Positions 31,601 to 43,654 of a DNA stretch of 64,000 nt are shown here, in pieces. The stretch lies in NCBI GenBank assembly GCA_903813345.2, contig CAIIXF020000006.1, positions 9,908,989 through 9,972,988 on the forward strand. Direction: 5' to 3'. Positions within the stretch are counted from its first letter, which is position 1; each line of letters begins with the position of its first letter. The notes under the pieces are model-generated. The model was given only the letters and a program-made list of their open reading frames with translations. It made no database searches and was not told the origin of the DNA. A program made the position numbers and the translations under genes. The stretch comes from Owenia fusiformis. Its lineage: Eukaryota; Annelida; Polychaeta; Sabellida; Oweniidae.

Positions 31601-34600
31601 AAATTTATTTTCGTATCACTCAGAAGTTTTTCAAACTGATAAACTTATTAAAGTGTCGAGTTGAATGATGTATTTGATTCTATGATGAGGCTTCTAATAG
31701 CAAATAAGTTGTAGTAGCTTACTTGATTAATAAATCCAATAACATGGCCCCTCATCCAAGATGGATCAAGTTCTCTGATGTCATGGTTGTCAAGGGTGAT
31801 GCTGCCACCACTGACGTCATAGAATCTCTCAAGTAGGGCAGCTATTGTAGACTTCCCTGGTTGAAAAAGTAGTCCATCAATTACAACATTATTGGTCAAT
31901 GCACTTGTATTTTGCAAGTAATGTACTTTACTAAATTGAACTCCTGCTTTCTTCAAGTCATTGTATCAGTATGATAGGTTATGGTCCATGTTCCATACAT
32001 ATTGTTCAGTATTCATAAGATGGCCTATATTCTTGTATTAATGAAGGCTCTTTTACTTTTTTTTAATTACAAAGCATACATTATGGTTCAACTCAAAACA
32101 TTATAAAGGAGTCTTTCAGGAGGAAAGCCTAAAAAATCCCTCATGTTAATAGCGCCCTTCCACAAGTAAGATGTGCATATACTGACCTCCACCAGACAGA
32201 CCGACCAAAGCAACCACCTTTCCTCCATCAACTTTTAAACTGAAGTCTTTCAACACAGTCTGAAATTTTCCCAAATTTTCCAAAGTTTTCTTCAGAATAT
32301 AGTGGACCAAAAGGTCATAGCTTTTTCAAGAAAAAAATCAGATTTTAACATTCCAGTGTTCATTTAATATAAATAAAAGTATTCAATAGGCATTCATTGA
32401 GAAATTGTAAAATCTATATACATGTATTTGATGAGATGTGCATACATAAATATTAAATTGGATGTACGGTACATGTATTATCTGACTGTGTACTTTGAAT
32501 TCTTTAATATCACTGGCTGAGTGAAAAAAACTGCTGAACTTACTTGGTTTTTCCTGGTTGGGTAGACAAAAGAAACATTTTTGAACTCAACATTGCCGAT
32601 TAGAGTGTGGTGTGGGATTGTAGTACCTCCATTTAAATGAATCTCAGGCTGGATGTTCAGATACTGGAATACAAAGAATAAGTTAAAGACTTCAATTCTA
32701 TACAGTATGTATCCTTGCAGTTTTATCTTTTGCACCAATCATTACACTATATCCTCACATCTATAATCCTTTCAACTATGCTCTCCACCCTAGATTAATT
32801 ATTACCCTAGCCTACACCCCCAAATTAGATTTATCTTTACATTACACCCCAAAGAATAACAAATATAACAACAATGCAATGTTACCTCAAAGACTCTAGC
32901 GCCTGCACTGAGTCCTCTCACAGTCTGACCAAACAGTAAAGACATCTGAGCCAGGGACCTGCAAAGTTAAAGTGATGAACATAGGTACTAGGTCTACAGA
33001 CACAATGGTTATAAAGATCGCAATTATTTGCCTGAATGGGTTACAATATAAAAGGACCTTATGTGGATTTAGAAAAAAACATGAAGAGGAATGATGAGTG
33101 AAAAAAAGATTCAGAAACTTTTACCTAAAAAAGATTTAGAATTAGCCTGTTTAAAAGTTCCATGTGTTCTTTCTGATGTTTATTTTCAGATTTCACATAT
33201 TCTCAATAAACTGTCTCATATTTCACATTTTCTTCATACCTTTGTATTGTTTGTGTGGCCACAAGGAAAGACATGAGCTCTCCTGCGCTTAGTTTATTGC
33301 TGGACATTAGAGACCCACCTACATACAGCACCCCTAGTACAATCCCTGCAACAAATACATGTAAGAACATTTATAAAACAGGAATAAAATTAAAGTCATG
33401 GATTGTATGATAATTCATGAATACTAGGGCATGTATATACAGGATTAGTAGAAAATAAAATCAATTTAATATTTTCAATTTTTTCATTCATTTGACATTA
33501 TTTTGCTATTACAATAATGAACAGCAAGACTCTTTCCATAATTGGCTTCAATACTTTAGGTTAAGGCATTAATTCTCAAATGAGTTCTCCTTTGTGTATT
33601 GTGAATCTACTTTTAGTATCATTATCATTTTGTGCTTTATGCACTACACAAATAACTTTATTGGCCAAACCAACAATGTAACAATGATTCAACACATACA
33701 TGTACATCTACAATTTACATTCATGGTGCAGTAATGAGATTAGACTAACCGTTAAGAGCAAAGTTAGAAAGGCCCTGGAAGAGTCCAATTCCTACACCCA
33801 GCTTAGTGTTCAGCTGTGAAGACAGTTCCACCTCTTGATTGTACAATCTGTAATACAAAGATATTCGATTTTGCAATATGTTATACAAATGTAATTGATT
33901 GTACAATAATACAAAGAAAATTATGTTGCACAATATGAACTAAAAAGAAAACTGATTGCATAATATATATCATAATACAAAAAAGAGTGATGAGGGATAT
34001 CACATATATTATATATATTCATATCCAAGATTTTAAGTGTAAAGCATCTGTCTTATAGAATGACATTATGAGATAATGACAGTCAAAATCTAACATATCA
34101 GCTCATTTATAACTAGATAGTCAATAGTATTAGTGAATATTAAGAGCACATGCTTATATATATATAGAATTGATGAAGAACACTGTTAGGTCAATGTGTG
34201 TTAAAGTGATTAAGTGACTTGGTGACTGTGGAATTTAAGTCATATGGATGAGTACACGTTCATGGAAAGTATAGAAATGTACTGTACATATAAACAAAGC
34301 ACCTACTCTATTTCCTTTGGTTCCATTGCAAAAGCCCTTACAGTTCTCACATTTCCAATAGCCTCATCAGCAATTGATGTTGCCTTTGCAACCTGAATAA
34401 ATATGTAAATAACCATATTCTCTTAACAAAATGTCTTGAGCAGTAATGTAAAGACACACAAAATGTATGTTACAATTTGTCATAGATTCATAAATATTTA
34501 TATTATGGGCAGAAACACAGTGAGTTGAGCAGACTACGTAGGTTTATGAATGCATCTTAACCTACTGCAATTTAAACCATCTTCGAGGACAATCTAAACA

Positions 34601-37600
34601 ATACACAGTAATATTTGAAGTAGATGATACGAATTGTTTTGTAATACAATGCAATTTACAATATTAAATTGAATTGGACTTGTGTCAAAAAAGATGTAAT
34701 ATTTATAAACAAAAAAATATCTTTACTTTAGTGGTTGATAAGCCCATGTGGGCTGGGTTGTTATTTTATTACTTTTCTTTTGTATTGTACTGTATTAAAT
34801 GATGTAAACTTACCACTTTAAATAACAATAAAATTAAACTAAACTATACAGTGTTTGGCTATATTCAAATTTCTTTGCTCTTACAGACATCTGCTTTGAT
34901 TTGTGAGCCATGTAATCTGCTTCCCAAGACAAGGACTATGTATAAAGCCTAAATGAGGCCTTGTTGATATGATTGCTGTTACTATGAGAACCATGTAACC
35001 TACCTGAGCTTGTGCCTCTCGAGACATGGACCTGAGTATGGAGCCAATAAGAGCACCTGCTCCTATAATGGTTGGTACTATGACAACCATAGACCCTGTT
35101 AGCATGGGGGAAATCATGAACAATGATACAACACAACCTAATGTCTGAAATATAAAAAAATATTCATAGAAATTATAGAAATGAAGCTTTATCCTAAAAA
35201 CATACGTGTATTTATCTTAAAATTGTATAACGATGTTATGTACAGACAATTGTAAACACCTCAGAACACATTCACCAATTACATGTATAGGTGGCACTAT
35301 TTACAAGTTATTCAATAACATTCTCCTAACTATTCCAAAAATATTGCTGAGATTGACATTTGGCACTAGTAACTGAAAAATGGGTAAGAAATTGTAATAT
35401 TATTTGTGACTGGTGGCCATTATTTAATAAATATAGACTGAAGAGCAGGGGTAATATTGTCGAATACACCCCGCAGGGCTAGGCACAAACGTTCAAAAGC
35501 TTTTGTGCCTAGCCCTAAGGGGTGTATTTGACTATATTACACCTGCTCTGAGGTTTATATTACAATTCGAACATGAAAACTCACCAAAATGTTTCGAATA
35601 TTCATTATGGACCGCCATTACTATGGCCCACCGTTATGACGTCACACATTACACATATTACCAGGGGTATTATTCGCGAATATACCCCCGATGAAATGAT
35701 GACTTTGTTTACAGTTTATAGAAGGCGTGAACTGAATACAGTCATGTTCGAATTTGTATTATTTCATACATAGATCCAAAATATCAAACTCATTTATGCT
35801 GACCCAAAACAAGTTCATTTAACTTTGGATCTAAATGAGAACTTACTTGTGTTAGTGATCTGAGTCCCTGAGATATACACATCTTGAAGCTGCTCTTGAA
35901 GTCCTGTACATCAGCTGTCAACCTGTATACACATGAACAATAAGTTGATGTACATACATAGGCAATAATTGAGTTTAATTAAATGCAGGATTAGTAATTG
36001 TTAGCTATTCAATTTGTTGGATTTAAAAGATTGAAATTTTCTTCAATGCAATCTATCTCTCTTTCCAACAATCAAAGGTTGCTTCAAATGAATAAGTTAT
36101 ATGAAAAAGATTTGTTTCATGGAATACATGTATTGATTTTTTTTTTCAATGACATGTCATTTTAAAAGCAAATCTCAACTAATATTTTTGAGACATATTT
36201 CACCATTTAGTACAATACAATAAATTGTAAAAAAAGCTTTTTATCATTACAAAAATTCTAAATATGAGTATCAAGCTTTAACACATACTTTTAGAGACTG
36301 ACTGATATGAATTGTACCTATTTATAAGTTCTCCAGTTTTATGCGAATCATAGAAGCTGATATCCTGTGATATCAAGGAATTGAAGAGTTGTTGTCTCAT
36401 CCTCGTGGCAACCCTCTCCCCCACAGCTGACAGCAGGCTGATATAGCTGAATGTTAACACTCCCTAAAATGCACACATATAACTTGTAAAGAACATAGTA
36501 GTTCAAGTTTATATCATTTTCGTTAGAAAGGAATTTGTTGTATAGTATTTTTAAGACAGAATTTTTGGTAATTCTGTACAAAAAAGCTTGTTCAGGTTAA
36601 TACTTTTGCAAAAAGGTATATCAGAAACATTTTTAAATTACAGTGTATAGTAATTCAAGTATAGTTTTCCAATCAGGCATATCCCTCAAAATTACAAAAC
36701 TCCCTGTAACTGCTTTATTCTAACATATATTTACCATCTATAGTGCCTTAAAAACTAGTTTAGAAACTGCCTGATACTGACCAGTGATTTAGAATTGTAT
36801 TTGTAACAATAAAAAAATAGCCACCTGAGTTACATAAAAGCCAATAAGTTTGAGCGCTGGTTTCTTCATGTGCTCGACATAGTTCTGTGTGCCTTCCTTG
36901 GTAAACTCTGAAAGGACATTGACCAACTCCCCCAGGTACAGAGGCATCTGTATGTTCACTATGGCCACTGCAAATGCTGCCTATAACAAAACACAGGGGG
37001 GGATTATTTTAGGTTATTTGTTAATTATGTGTATATTCAGAGACATATTAATTACGATTATGTCTTTGGTTTATTCTAATAAAGATTTTTATATAAATAA
37101 AACTCTTGTTAGCCACTGTAGAAAACTGCATTATTTGCCCAAATGTTGTACTAAGGTTAATACAAAATGTTATGCATTTAATAATCTTTTTGAATGCATA
37201 TTACATGTATGTTACATTCAAAATATACTCACTACTACTGCAGCTATCAAGTAAGCTAGCTCTGGTAAGAGAATCTTCATAAACTGTCCCCAATCAAAGA
37301 CAGGTTCATTCTCTATCTCTGATTTCTCCACTACCCGTGAATAATTGGCCTTGCATTCAACTAATCTCAAGTTATATTTGACTAGAACTGCACTTGGAAT
37401 ACATAACAACGTGGCCACTCTTGACACTCTAGGAATCCATTGTCTGTTTGATCTCAGAATATGTTCTTTTATAGATTGTCTTCTCACACATTGCTTGAAT
37501 TGATTAAGTAGTCTTTCTAGGTCCCCAGTAAGACATGACTTGGGACTTCTGAAATAAGATAAGGTACATGTAATCATGTTTGACTCAGTATTTTTCCAAA

Positions 37601-38284
37601 TTAAAAGGTTTGGTTCTCTAGCCAATCTTAGGCCTAGGGGGAACAATAATCAATGAGATGCATGAACAATTCTTCCGAAGGATCTAACTTTAGGGAAATT
37701 GTAATCTGTATAGTTACATGTAGACTGCTGCAACTGACAATGTGCTTCAAGGAACCCCCTTTGATCTTAAATTGCTTCATTATGATAAGTTCCACTTCTG
37801 TACAAATTTCTTTCTATTAATGGTGATAATTTCAGTCATACACAAATGAAATAAGAGGTTCAATTGTAAGCTTATATGCAGGCCATTCAGATGGGGAGGC
37901 GTTGTGAGCGTTTATTTACTCCCCTACTGTATTTACTGCACATTTGAAGATCTCAATCAAATAACACGGCTCTAAACATTAGAGCAGTTTCAAGATCACC
38001 ATGATCCTCATCACTGTTTTTAACAGCTATCATGACTCTGTATCCGACAGACTGATACAGTGATAGACTTTGCTTGATACTGAAATGCTCTTCTTGGTAG
38101 CTGGGTCTACTCACAGGCTTTCAACTAGAAAGTTAAAGCCCATGGTCTTCTGAAGACAATATATTGCTAAAATATAGCAAGTATATTACCTGACTCCATA
38201 ACTATGCATTGTTTTCATCTGTTGCTTTGAAAAATTATGAACGAAATGTTTTGAAAAATTGTTTGTGACGTGATAACGAGCCAT
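28601..38284 (-). CDS. ABCB8: ABCB8-type mitochondrial ABC half-transporter (17 exons, about 701 aa)
   Basis: Exons in transcription order: 38284-38190, 37548-37233, 36980-36825, 36463-36318, 35922-35847, 35144-35004, 34392-34307, 33847-33750, 33345-33240, 32958-32886, 32663-32544, 32259-32187, 31856-31723, 31434-31184, 30976-30918, 29148-29060 and 28687-28601. All phases join, with total length divisible by three. The N-terminus is basic with many Asn and Ser and no acid for 40 residues, a mitochondrial targeting sequence. A six-helix ABC transmembrane domain follows, with [12 protein letters not shown], the [15 protein letters not shown] helix and [11 protein letters not shown], then one nucleotide-binding domain. 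ABCB8 sits in the mitochondrial inner membrane as a homodimer and is linked to iron export, the mitochondrial KATP complex and protection from stress. Length (735 aa in human) and motif wording fit ABCB8 better than ABCB7 or ABCB10. The penultimate exon is preceded by a large pseudo-exon array. Confidence 0.9.
29060..29148 (-). CDS. ABCB8: ABCB8 exon 16: H-loop
   Basis: It encodes [20 protein letters not shown] with the switch histidine, ending GAIKE at a GTAAAT donor. Only this copy in the array has that donor. Confidence 0.85.
29149..30290 (-). repeat. Tandem array of 10 pseudo-exon copies upstream of ABCB8 exon 16
   Basis: Counting the block CAGCATTCTGAATTGTACTC (one copy reads AAGCATTC) finds 11 occurrences from 29100 to 30242, spaced about 113-115 bp. 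The first (in plus coordinates) is the working exon. The other ten retain the acceptor (CTTCCTGAAA on plus) and about 80 bp of exon sequence through VVSH, then run into intron sequence with a TAA and no original donor. A decayed twelfth copy is at about 30640-30730. Copies differ by a few substitutions. In transcription order all extra copies precede the working exon. Confidence 0.85.
31184..31434 (-). CDS. ABCB8: ABCB8 exon 14: signature and Walker B
   Basis: It begins [16 protein letters not shown] and carries the ABC signature VSGGQKQR and the Walker B ILILDEAT with its catalytic glutamate. It joins in phase 2 to 30976 to give the D-loop SALDAESE. Confidence 0.9.
31723..32259 (-). CDS. ABCB8: ABCB8 exons 12-13: Walker A and Q-loop
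   Basis: Exon 12 (32259-32187) and exon 13 (31856-31723) join inside the Walker A motif, GLSGGGKST. Exon 13 then gives [12 protein letters not shown], the [11 protein letters not shown] strand and the Q-loop glutamine in GFINQ. Confidence 0.85.
35442..35549. repeat. 108-bp hairpin in an ABCB8 intron
   Basis: Arms of about 50 bp: AGAGCAGG.GTAATAT.GTC then AATACACCCC and GGGCTAGGCACAAA, with the reverse complement directly after a 4-bp loop. A GTTCGAA-containing pair further right (35565-35580 and 35742-35755) may be the outer part of a larger foldback. Confidence 0.8.
38190..38284 (-). CDS. ABCB8: ABCB8 exon 1: start codon and targeting peptide
   Basis: ATG at 38284-38282; donor GTAATA after 38190. 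It encodes [18 protein letters not shown] and onward to HSYGV, positively charged and without Asp or Glu, as expected for mitochondrial import. It joins in phase 2 to exon 2 (AG|A). Confidence 0.7.
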
Positions 38285-39584
38285 CTTTGTCAATATCTGC
38301 GATGACATCTTATCCAACTTAAGGACCATCCGAATGGTCATATTTTCAAGCCTACGGGGTGTTTATTTGAATAAAATCATCGTAAATAAAGATATTTAGA
38401 AAACATTTTCCATTTTCTGAAATTCTTTTCTGAACTAGAACATATTAAATTCGCTGGAAATTATTGGCTATAGCGAATAAAATATGGCCTGCCAATACAG
38501 CTATGGGTTGATGTCCGCTGCACGGGGTAGGCCTATATCATCCTATATGTATATTGTACTGCCTATGTCAAATTGTCAAAGACCTAAAATAAGCCCAATT
38601 GAAGCAGAGGAATTAATATCTTTATCGGTAAAAATAATTTGGAATTCATACCATCCGGGCTTTCAACTATAGTAGATAACATTCAATGCTGGCAAAATAG
38701 ATCTCTGCTAAGTAGTTTCCTGAATTTATAAATGATTCAATGGGACTCGGGATTTGGACCCATCTTCCCTAAGTCAATGTTGAGAAAGCTCAAAATGGCC
38801 ATTTCGAAAAAGCAAATTGGCCCAGCTTGGGTTCTACTCAAAAACGAAGGTCAAAATGATCCAAATAGCCTGTCAAAGTCAACGGGTCCATTTTTAATTT
38901 TCCAATCAAAATTTCCGATCATAATTTAACCAGGACGTTATTTCATACTTATATCAGAAATCTGAAACAAGCTCCCCGATCTGTAATTTGACTGCAAAAG
39001 AAACAGAAGCAAACGTTTTTCTTTCCATGAAAGTGCAAGCAAAATCATTACTGACAAAGTTATGTTACACAAAGGGTATTTTTAATATGCAGAATACAGA
39101 TGTGTCTCGGTGCAAAGGAAGTTACACATTTAGAGCAACTCTTGTTACGCTCATAAAAGTACATCTAATTTAGTTTAGCTAGTCATATGAAACGTCTTGG
39201 AGAGTGAGGTTTTGCTTTTTCACCAGGCAACATGCAAACACCAAATTTAAATCGTATTTTATGATCATTCATGCTGGGTAGAAAATATGGAATAACAACA
39301 CAGCTCTTCCATTGGTTAACCAGGGTGGTAGTGGCATATTTCCCGGTGGACTTTGCATCCCAACTTCTTAGAAAAGCTTGAGATAACATGTTAAGAATTG
39401 TAATGTAAGCCTCAGCTCACAATCGTTTCATGATTCATACTCTAATCTAGTACTAGTGAGCCTTTACACATTATCACAAGTTTAATTGATTACATAGAAG
39501 AGGAGAATATCTGTCTTTGCGGACCTGAGAGATATCAATTATACTAACATTATCATTGAAAGATTGAGACTGATATAATATAAA
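38285..39584. other. Intergenic, divergent promoters of ABCB8 and the sphingomyelinase
   Basis: The two genes are transcribed away from each other across 1.3 kb. No repeat or exon was recognised, and no TATA or other promoter motif can be assigned by eye. Confidence 0.5.
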
Positions 39585-42500
39585 ATGGCTAAACTAGTCG
39601 GGTAGGTGTTATAACAATATTATTTTCCTTTACAATAATTTTTTTGTTAATGTCAACGGTCCATTCAATATGATATTATTTTAAGGATTATTGATAACGT
39701 TTCCTCTATCCTCAGCATCTTTTTGATTGTTTTTGATCGACATTTGGATATCGCGTATTTACTATTTGCAACGCGTTGGATATTTTGATATTTTCAGTTT
39801 AGCTGGAGTGCTAGTTTTCACACTTGCCCTAGTGAGGGGACTCAACGCGGGACAATGTTTTGTTGGGGAAATCTTTGGAACAGAAGATGACGTGGCGGGT
39901 ACGTGTACAAAGACATGTCCAGAGGCATCGGGAAATACTGGTCGAGCAGGGTGTGATAGGGTCAGTTAAAAGTCTATATTTACTATTATAGGGTTCAAAT
40001 ATACAAGTAGTTACGTCAAATGTCACAATTGGATTTATTAAGAGGTTTAAAAAATGTACATTTTGCCAAGAGTTCTTCAGCTCATGCCAAAGGCGTCACT
40101 TCCTTCTTGGGACCCAAATTATATCAAGTCTACCTTTAAGACGTCTTACAGGGTAATCGTTGTAAACACTTGGGACAACGCATTTATTTTCTCATACACA
40201 AGAGCAGATAAGAGATAAGATAAGCCAAAAACAGTTTGGCTTCTGTACATGTACATGTACTGTACTGTACTGTACTGTACTGTACTTTACTGTACTGTAC
40301 TGCACTGCACTGCACTGCACTGCACTGTTCTGTACTGTACTGTACTGTACTGTACTAATACAGACTTTCACGAGCGCAATACATCCTGTATTGCACTTTA
40401 AATCATTCAATATAGTTTTATGTAATGAATTCCTTTGTTTTCCTCATGGTGTCTTCATACATGTTTGTTATTATGTAGGCATTGTAACTTCCAATACTAC
40501 AAATTATTTGTTTGATTTTTAGTTGTCAAATTGTCGCCATCACATGGAGGGTTGGACGAGGGGGTTCGTGAGATGTGACATCTGTAAATGCGACTGCTAT
40601 AAGAATTGTCAATCTGGAGAAAAGTGCAGATTTGCTTCAGGAAATACAGTTTCGCGCACATACGTTGAGCCAGATTTGAACAGCGGCTCGTGCACTAGTA
40701 AGTTTACGATCATTATCATGTTGATTTAATCTACATTTTTAGATTTTGACCTTTCGAGCAATATGTAGACTTGAAATATGTTGGAAAACCTTATCACTAT
40801 AAAATAAATAGTTTTAACGAACTTTTTTGGACTCAGTGACTTTGACTTAAATTATGCCCTTTTAATTTTTCACAGCCGTTTATCGAAATACATTGAATCC
40901 TAAATTAGTGATGCATTATTTAAGTAATAATGCACGACTCGAGAATGCACAGTGAAAAGGACATAACGTGTTGTATGTTTGGTAACTGGCTACCTGCTCA
41001 TTTAAAATGAATAATGATTTCAACAGAAACATGTTCGACTGTTCCAAAACAGTTCGACAAATTCGGTTGTAAAGAGATCAAGAATTGTCGGATGAGACAG
41101 CAGGGTTGGCTCAGAGGATTTGTGCATTGTGGCATCTGCCAGTGTGACTGCGTTCTTCCTACAATTGATCCACTCGATCTTGCACCTGGGAGACATCCGG
41201 GCCAATGCTGTAAGTATGAAACTGATACACCGACTCCCCATAAAAGGTTTAGCAACCGGGGTTCATTTCTTGAAATACGTGTCAAAGCTCTTTTAAGTGT
41301 CAATTCTATCAAATTCCAACCTATTACAGCAAAATCATGATTCATAAGGCTTTAGCACGCTATTGAAATAAAGGCTTTTGATTCGTCAACACTCTTTCTT
41401 AACGTAAATTGGAATATACACGTTATATTCATTGTGATTGTTATACTGTATCAAATGTATTTGTACATGTAGATGGTGATTCAAGTGCCACAACTCCACC
41501 AGGCGGTCCAACTACTACTCCTCTCCCAGAGCAACCGACGCGGCGTCCATGTGGAGGCGTGGAAGGAGGAGATTGCGGACTTTTCGGACTACAAGACAAT
41601 GACGGATCTGGTTTTTGTAACACGGAAAACAAACGCAAATGCGTCGCCATACCTACGTCTTCAAAATTCACGACGGATGGGATAAACACTTTGAATGTTA
41701 TGAGTTATAACATATTCGAAAGACGATTTGCTATTTCACACGATGGCCAGGTGGAAAGGACGTGCAGGATACCAAAGATGATTGCTGAAAAATTTAATAC
41801 TGTTGATGTAGTCGTATTTCAGGTAGACTGCTACAGTACTGTATTCATGACATTGTGTATTTTTTATTAGATGGAGTTATGTGGGTACCCTTACATTTGA
41901 CAATAACTCTATTTGGCTTTCTACTAACCTCAATCTGTTTTAGGAGGTGTTCATGGGTGGATGTTGGCCAGATATCAACATGAGAGAGCTCCTCAATTTC
42001 TATGGCTTTCCCTACACAACAGAAACCATTGACGGTAGTGGCGATTTCCTGCAAGTTGAAAATGGTGGCGTTTTCATTGCATCGAGATGGCCTATTGTTG
42101 AATCTAAAGCTCATGTGTATGCGGTACGTTTTGCCAGTTTTGTCTCTGCCTTATTCTGGCCATGTCCTTTTTATGTTAACAACATTTGAACAAGGTCGCT
42201 GTCAACAAAGACGTTGGTTTATCATATTGAATGATTTACAATTTACATTATGTATCAGATCTTTCGTTTTAGGCATTTGATTCATTTACTGCAGATAGGC
42301 TTTCGAAGAAGGGTGTCATGTATGCCCAAATAAGGAAGACTTTCAATGGTGCCTCTAAATCCTTCCATATCTTTGGAACACATATGCAGGCTGAGAAGGG
42401 CGCAAGTACAGATCGAGCACGTGTTGCCCAAGCTCGAGAGATGAACACCTTCCGTGGAAGCCTAAGAATCCCAAGTAGCGAGCCTGTAATTTACGCTGGT

Positions 42501-43654
42501 GACTTTAATGTAGATAAGATACACGAACGTACACATGCAAATGATGTTATGGGAGCCCTTGATGCTACAGTTCCTGCTGTATCTGGCGCTCTTACGGGGA
42601 CTCTTGATACAAACAAAAATGAACTGGCAAGGGTAAGTGAATTGCCGATAACAATGTTCTTATCACTTATATCTTCCATCCATTATGACTCAAGTTTTTA
42701 GTTTTAATACAATTTTGTTGATACTTTTTGCTTTTATTTCCAGTTGGGCAAATCTAGCGACGACCCCTCAGTTCAATGGTTGGATTACGTTGTGTACAAC
42801 AACAAGCACCAGGTACCAAGATCGGTCTCTATGGTAGCACATGATGTGAAAGCAGACCAATCTTTCAAAGTATGTTGGTGTGAGGGCTGTATCTTAAAGG
42901 TAAGGACGGTAGTATATGATTAGAATGCCGAGTTTCCTTGATTTCACTGGCCAGTATCAAGCGAAGGTAACGGTCGTAACCTTTGCATCTAAGATGGTGG
43001 ACGGTAAGTATCTTCCGCCGCTTAAGCGAAGGTAACTGGGATTTTTGTTTTACAGATAATGAGATAACTGATATGTGGTGATGCGGTAAAGTCATGAGAG
43101 TCCATCATGGAGAGCTAAGATGTCCAGTTACCGTGTTACCTTCCCTTAAGCGTTTGAAGATATCGTTGAACTGTGGCGCCTGCGCGATATATAAACAAAT
43201 TTTCATACTCAAAAGTTCCCATGTCATTCGCCTGATTTGATTCAAATATCACATAACGTCAACTGTAAAGTAGTTTAATTCGATGAAAACTAAAAATGTC
43301 GAAATCGACAATTACCGTCCGCCATCTTGGATGCGAAGGTTACGGCCGTTACCTTTGCTTGATACTGACCAGTGGATTTAACATAAAGTATTGTGTATAA
43401 TATATCAAGAACTAGCACTCATGAATTTGATACAAAACATACCGAATTTGTAAAATCATTGAACACCGTCTGAACATTCAAAAGTGCATATTACCTTCGA
43501 ATTGCATGAAGTAAAAACAAATAACAAGCTTATTACAAAATGTTTTTGGTTTCAGAGTAACGATTACTTGTATCCAGGAAGCAGCTGCTCGAATGTTAAA
43601 GGAATTCGAGATCTTTCCGACCATTTTCCAGTAACTGCAAAATTTGTATTTTAA
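39585..43654 (+). CDS. Secreted bacterial-type neutral sphingomyelinase with cysteine-rich N-terminus (9 exons, about 560 aa)
   Basis: Predicted to hydrolyse sphingomyelin to ceramide and phosphocholine outside the cell. Exons: 39585-39601, 39798-39960, 40523-40697, 41027-41209, 41473-41822, 41944-42123, 42273-42632, 42744-42899 and 43556-43654, all in phase. The signal peptide is built by joining exons 1 and 2 (MAKLVGLAGVLVFTLALV). Two cysteine-rich repeats and a Thr/Pro linker precede an endonuclease/exonuclease/phosphatase-fold domain. That domain shows MSYNIF, the metal-binding glutamate in QEVF, GGVFIASRWPI, GTHMQAEKG, AGDFNVDKI, WLDYVVYN and the catalytic histidine in LSDHFPV. The wording GTHMQAE, the NVDKI segment and LSDHFPV match the secreted bacterial sphingomyelinase C group rather than the animal SMPD2/3 enzymes. 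Introns exclude contamination. AATAAA is at 43752. Activity is inferred, not shown. Confidence 0.85.
40244..40358. repeat. Pentanucleotide microsatellite (TACTG)n
   Basis: About 22 units of TACTG with TGCAC-type variants (ACTGC), preceded by TACATG units, in the second intron of the sphingomyelinase gene. Confidence 0.95.
40523..41209 (+). CDS. Sphingomyelinase exons 3-4: duplicated cysteine-rich module
   Basis: Exons 40523-40697 and 41027-41209 each encode a module of pattern NCR-x4-GW-x-RGFV-x-C-x-IC-x-CDC (NCRHHMEGWTRGFV and NCRMRQQGWLRGFV). The cysteines preceding the first lie in exon 2. One module per exon suggests exon duplication. I do not recognise the module. Confidence 0.75.
42945..43374. 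mobile_element. MITE in the last sphingomyelinase intron
   Basis: Terminal inverted repeats of about 70 bp: CACTGGCCAGTATCAAGC, then GAAGGTAACGG and AAGATGGTGGACGGTAA at left, and the reverse complement at 43312-43374. A second inner pair (GCTTAAGCGAAGGTAACTGG and its complement near 43120-43150) adds to the fold. Confidence 0.8.

Noticed and set aside
37218-37646. Start of ABCB8 at the in-frame Met within 37218-37646
   Set aside because: An acceptor at 37549-37550 and an upstream exon (38284-38190) with ATG and targeting-like sequence join in phase, so the exon is internal.
40192-40410. 72-codon minus-strand frame
   Set aside because: Mostly a translation of the pentanucleotide microsatellite.
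39585-43654. Bacterial contamination as source of the sphingomyelinase
   Set aside because: Nine exons with consistent splice sites and an intronic MITE show it is a resident nuclear gene.
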